Shown piece after piece: positions 62,111-64,000 of a DNA stretch of 64,000 nucleotides (positions within the stretch are counted from its first letter, which is position 1; every line of letters begins with the position of its first letter). Below the pieces are notes generated by a model, which saw only the letters and a program-made list of their open reading frames with translations, did not search any database and was not told the DNA's origin. The position numbers and the translations under genes are program-made. Where the stretch lies: NCBI GenBank assembly GCA_030248215.1, contig JASANG010003973.1, positions 62,001 through 126,000 of the forward strand, given 5' to 3'. The stretch is from Enoplolaimus lenunculus. Taxonomy: Eukaryota; Nematoda; Enoplea; Enoplida; Thoracostomopsidae.

Positions 62111-63399
62111 ATGGGTTTGGGGGCTGCAACCCACCTTGTTTAATCTCCATTCAAAATGCGGAAGGTTCAAGGAAGCCGCAGTCTCCCACTGACAAAGACA
62201 CAAGCACAAGATTGATCCAAAAAGTTTGGTTGTTGCAGAAAAAGTTTCTTCCCATACGTATGCCGTGAAATTAATAGTAAATTTAGTGCGCTAAACCAGT
62301 CCATTAAACGCCAAAATGAAGCAATTCAACTCAGCGCGTCGCTTTGTACAATAACATACACGCAAAAATATGCGGCTAAAAGCGGGGCACCACTGAAATA
62401 ACATGGGCTGATGATTGTACGATTTTGCGTTAGTATATTTTAATGTGGTTCTATCTTCTTGGAACGTAAAACAACTCATGTGTATATCGTTCGCAAGAAG
62501 AATGACATTCGATAGAATCGGAGACAAACCAAATCAACTCAATTTCAGGTGGCCTTAGTCAGTAGCAACCTTCTTTACCAAATACCCAGCACTACTGAAG
62601 CAGTTGCATAATAAAAAAACTATTTATAGAATTGTATGTTTTACGCTGTCATAGCAACGAGCTTATGAGTCAGGGTACATTCCTTAGCGCAACAGGTTAA
62701 TAGAAATACTTGAGAAACGAAAGTTTAGGGTGGAAACTCAAAAAACACAATCAAATTTCGGATATCCGAAGTGGAAAGTACCAAACTAAGGACCACACCA
62801 GAAAATGAATCACGGCCCTCTTGCACTTGTGTCAGGCATTCGACCACTACACCATGTGGTCGTTGCAAACAACTTCTTATACCGGCATATGTGCGTCATG
62901 TATACCAATCATTTTGCTTTTTATACACTTTTGTACCAACGTCCACAAATGTTGCACACCACACCGCACACGGTAAATACAAAAGTGACGATATTGCAGT
63001 GACAATACAGCGACGTCACTGGAAATGACGTAACCTAAAATTTACATTTTTCCGAAATCCAATGAGGCAACCGAGAAAATTCTGTTAGTTTTGCTTTTCA
63101 ACAAAGTGAAAATTTTTATGTGCCATTTCGAGTTTTTTAGGATTACGTTTTTAATAATTTTTATTGTATTTATTTCGAGAAGCGATCCCCGTCGGAGCTA
63201 ATAGCCCTTGTCACAAATAGGTATGGGTAGGTCATGTCAAAGTTCCGCGACAATTTTCTGGTTGTGAAACTACGTTTTTATGTTCGTCGAATCTATAATG
63301 TCAAAAACCCGAAAATACAACTTCACAAATTAACATTTTTTCCATTCGAAATGACTGACGGGTTAGTAAAATTGTGTTTTGGATGAAATTTGCTAACAG

Positions 63400-63570
63400 T
63401 TTCAAACATTTTATATTTTTCTGTCAATGCAATTGAGGCATGCAAATAGTTTCGGAGCTTTCTAAAATTTTAAAGAAAAAAATGGCGGACGAACCCAAAA
63501 AATTTAAGATTTTGGATGAACTTCGTAATTTTCATTTCTTACCAAATAGTTGTACCTTTGTGTAATTACC
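63400..63570. repeat. Interspersed repeat family J, copy 3 (partial)
   Basis: GCATGCAAATAGTTTCGG, TTCTAAAATTTTAAAGAAAA and GATTTTGGATGAACTTCG match 13020-13140 and 40925-41010. Confidence 0.5.
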
Positions 63571-63654
63571 AGTTTGTCTGCTTAACGGGACGTTTGCAGC
63601 GGACGGCCAATATAGAAATTTTGAACAATTGTCAGACATTTGTATATAATGGTA

Positions 63655-63840
63655 TCAGGATGCGACCGGAATTCCGCTTCCGGTAAGAAAATCCGGTATT
63701 TTTCACTATCCGGTTCCGGTAAAAAATCCATTATTTTTTCACAGGAAGTTTCCGGTATTTTCGATATTGAAAATTTTACTTATTCGAACATTGAAGAAAA
63801 TTTGACATATTATTCTAACTTATTTTTCTAAAATTGTCTC
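63655..63840. mobile_element. hAT MITE family H copy, open at the right
   Basis: CAGGATGCGACCGGAATTCC start, then CCGGTATTTTTCACTATCCG and TTCGAACATTGAAGAAAATT, the reverse of the H3 body at 31950-32110. The right terminus is not clear before the window ends. Confidence 0.55.
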
Positions 63841-64000
63841 AGCGTGTATCGCCAAAGTTTCAAATTTGTGTCATACTTTATAACTGATCATACATTTCCA
63901 GCTACGGCATTTGTTTCAGGATTGTAGCATCCAAACTGGTGTGTTTTACACCGTTAAAAGCGATAAAATAGCGTTAAAAAGGAATTTTTGGGTAACAAGA

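Noticed and set aside
61754-62209. 151-codon minus-strand ORF
   Set aside because: Made largely of GATATCCGGATAT repeats and a MITE end.

Overview
This is animal nuclear DNA, AT-rich and heavily colonised by small non-autonomous DNA transposons. The gene content is metazoan: a CYP4-family cytochrome P450, a BPI/LBP lipid-binding protein, the spliceosome helicase DHX15, and the adaptor CCM2 (malcavernin). All are split by spliceosomal introns that mostly follow GT-AG. The repeats are not those of vertebrates, and the introns are short (about 0.2-3 kb), so an invertebrate, probably marine, fits. I cannot name the species. Bacterial features such as operons or ribosome binding sites are not expected.

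Layout. 1-1100: a broken fossil of a virus-like DNA polymerase B element. 2289-13738 (minus): a CYP4V-like P450 that I could resolve into 10 exons with consistent phases and a 514-residue product; all nine introns carry at least one transposon copy or transposon-derived array. 13.7-17.1 kb: a cluster of MITEs (miniature inverted-repeat transposable elements). 17127-20347 (minus): a two-exon BPI/LBP gene with a polyasparagine tract. 20.5-29.1 kb: a gene-poor zone with MITEs, a roughly 900 bp degenerate minisatellite and a LINE fragment. 29178-37826 (plus): DHX15, 14 exons, 733 residues. 38.4-42.6 kb: nested MITEs and an orphan candidate exon. 42893-54460 (minus): CCM2, nine firm exons, with one small exon still missing by phase. 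54.9-55.9 kb: a tRNA-like SINE cluster. 56443-58741: a nested palindromic element with a solo LTR in one arm. 59753-60127 (minus): two phase-compatible exons of an unidentified gene. 60.4-64 kb: more repeats.

The repeats fall into families that I labelled A to L. Families A and B have different terminal inverted repeats, but both carry a core of TTAGGC hexamers, the telomere repeat known from nematodes. A, F, G, H and K make 8 bp target duplications (hAT-like). C and D, and probably E, insert at TA or similar dinucleotides (Tc1/mariner-like behaviour). Several copies are nested in one another, which gives relative ages.

The four main genes share no pathway. DHX15 acts in spliceosome disassembly, CCM2 in a signalling scaffold, CYP4V in fatty-acid hydroxylation, and the BPI/LBP protein in extracellular lipid or LPS binding. 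No clustered pathway or defence system was found. The most unusual material is in the mobile elements and in how they sit next to splice sites.
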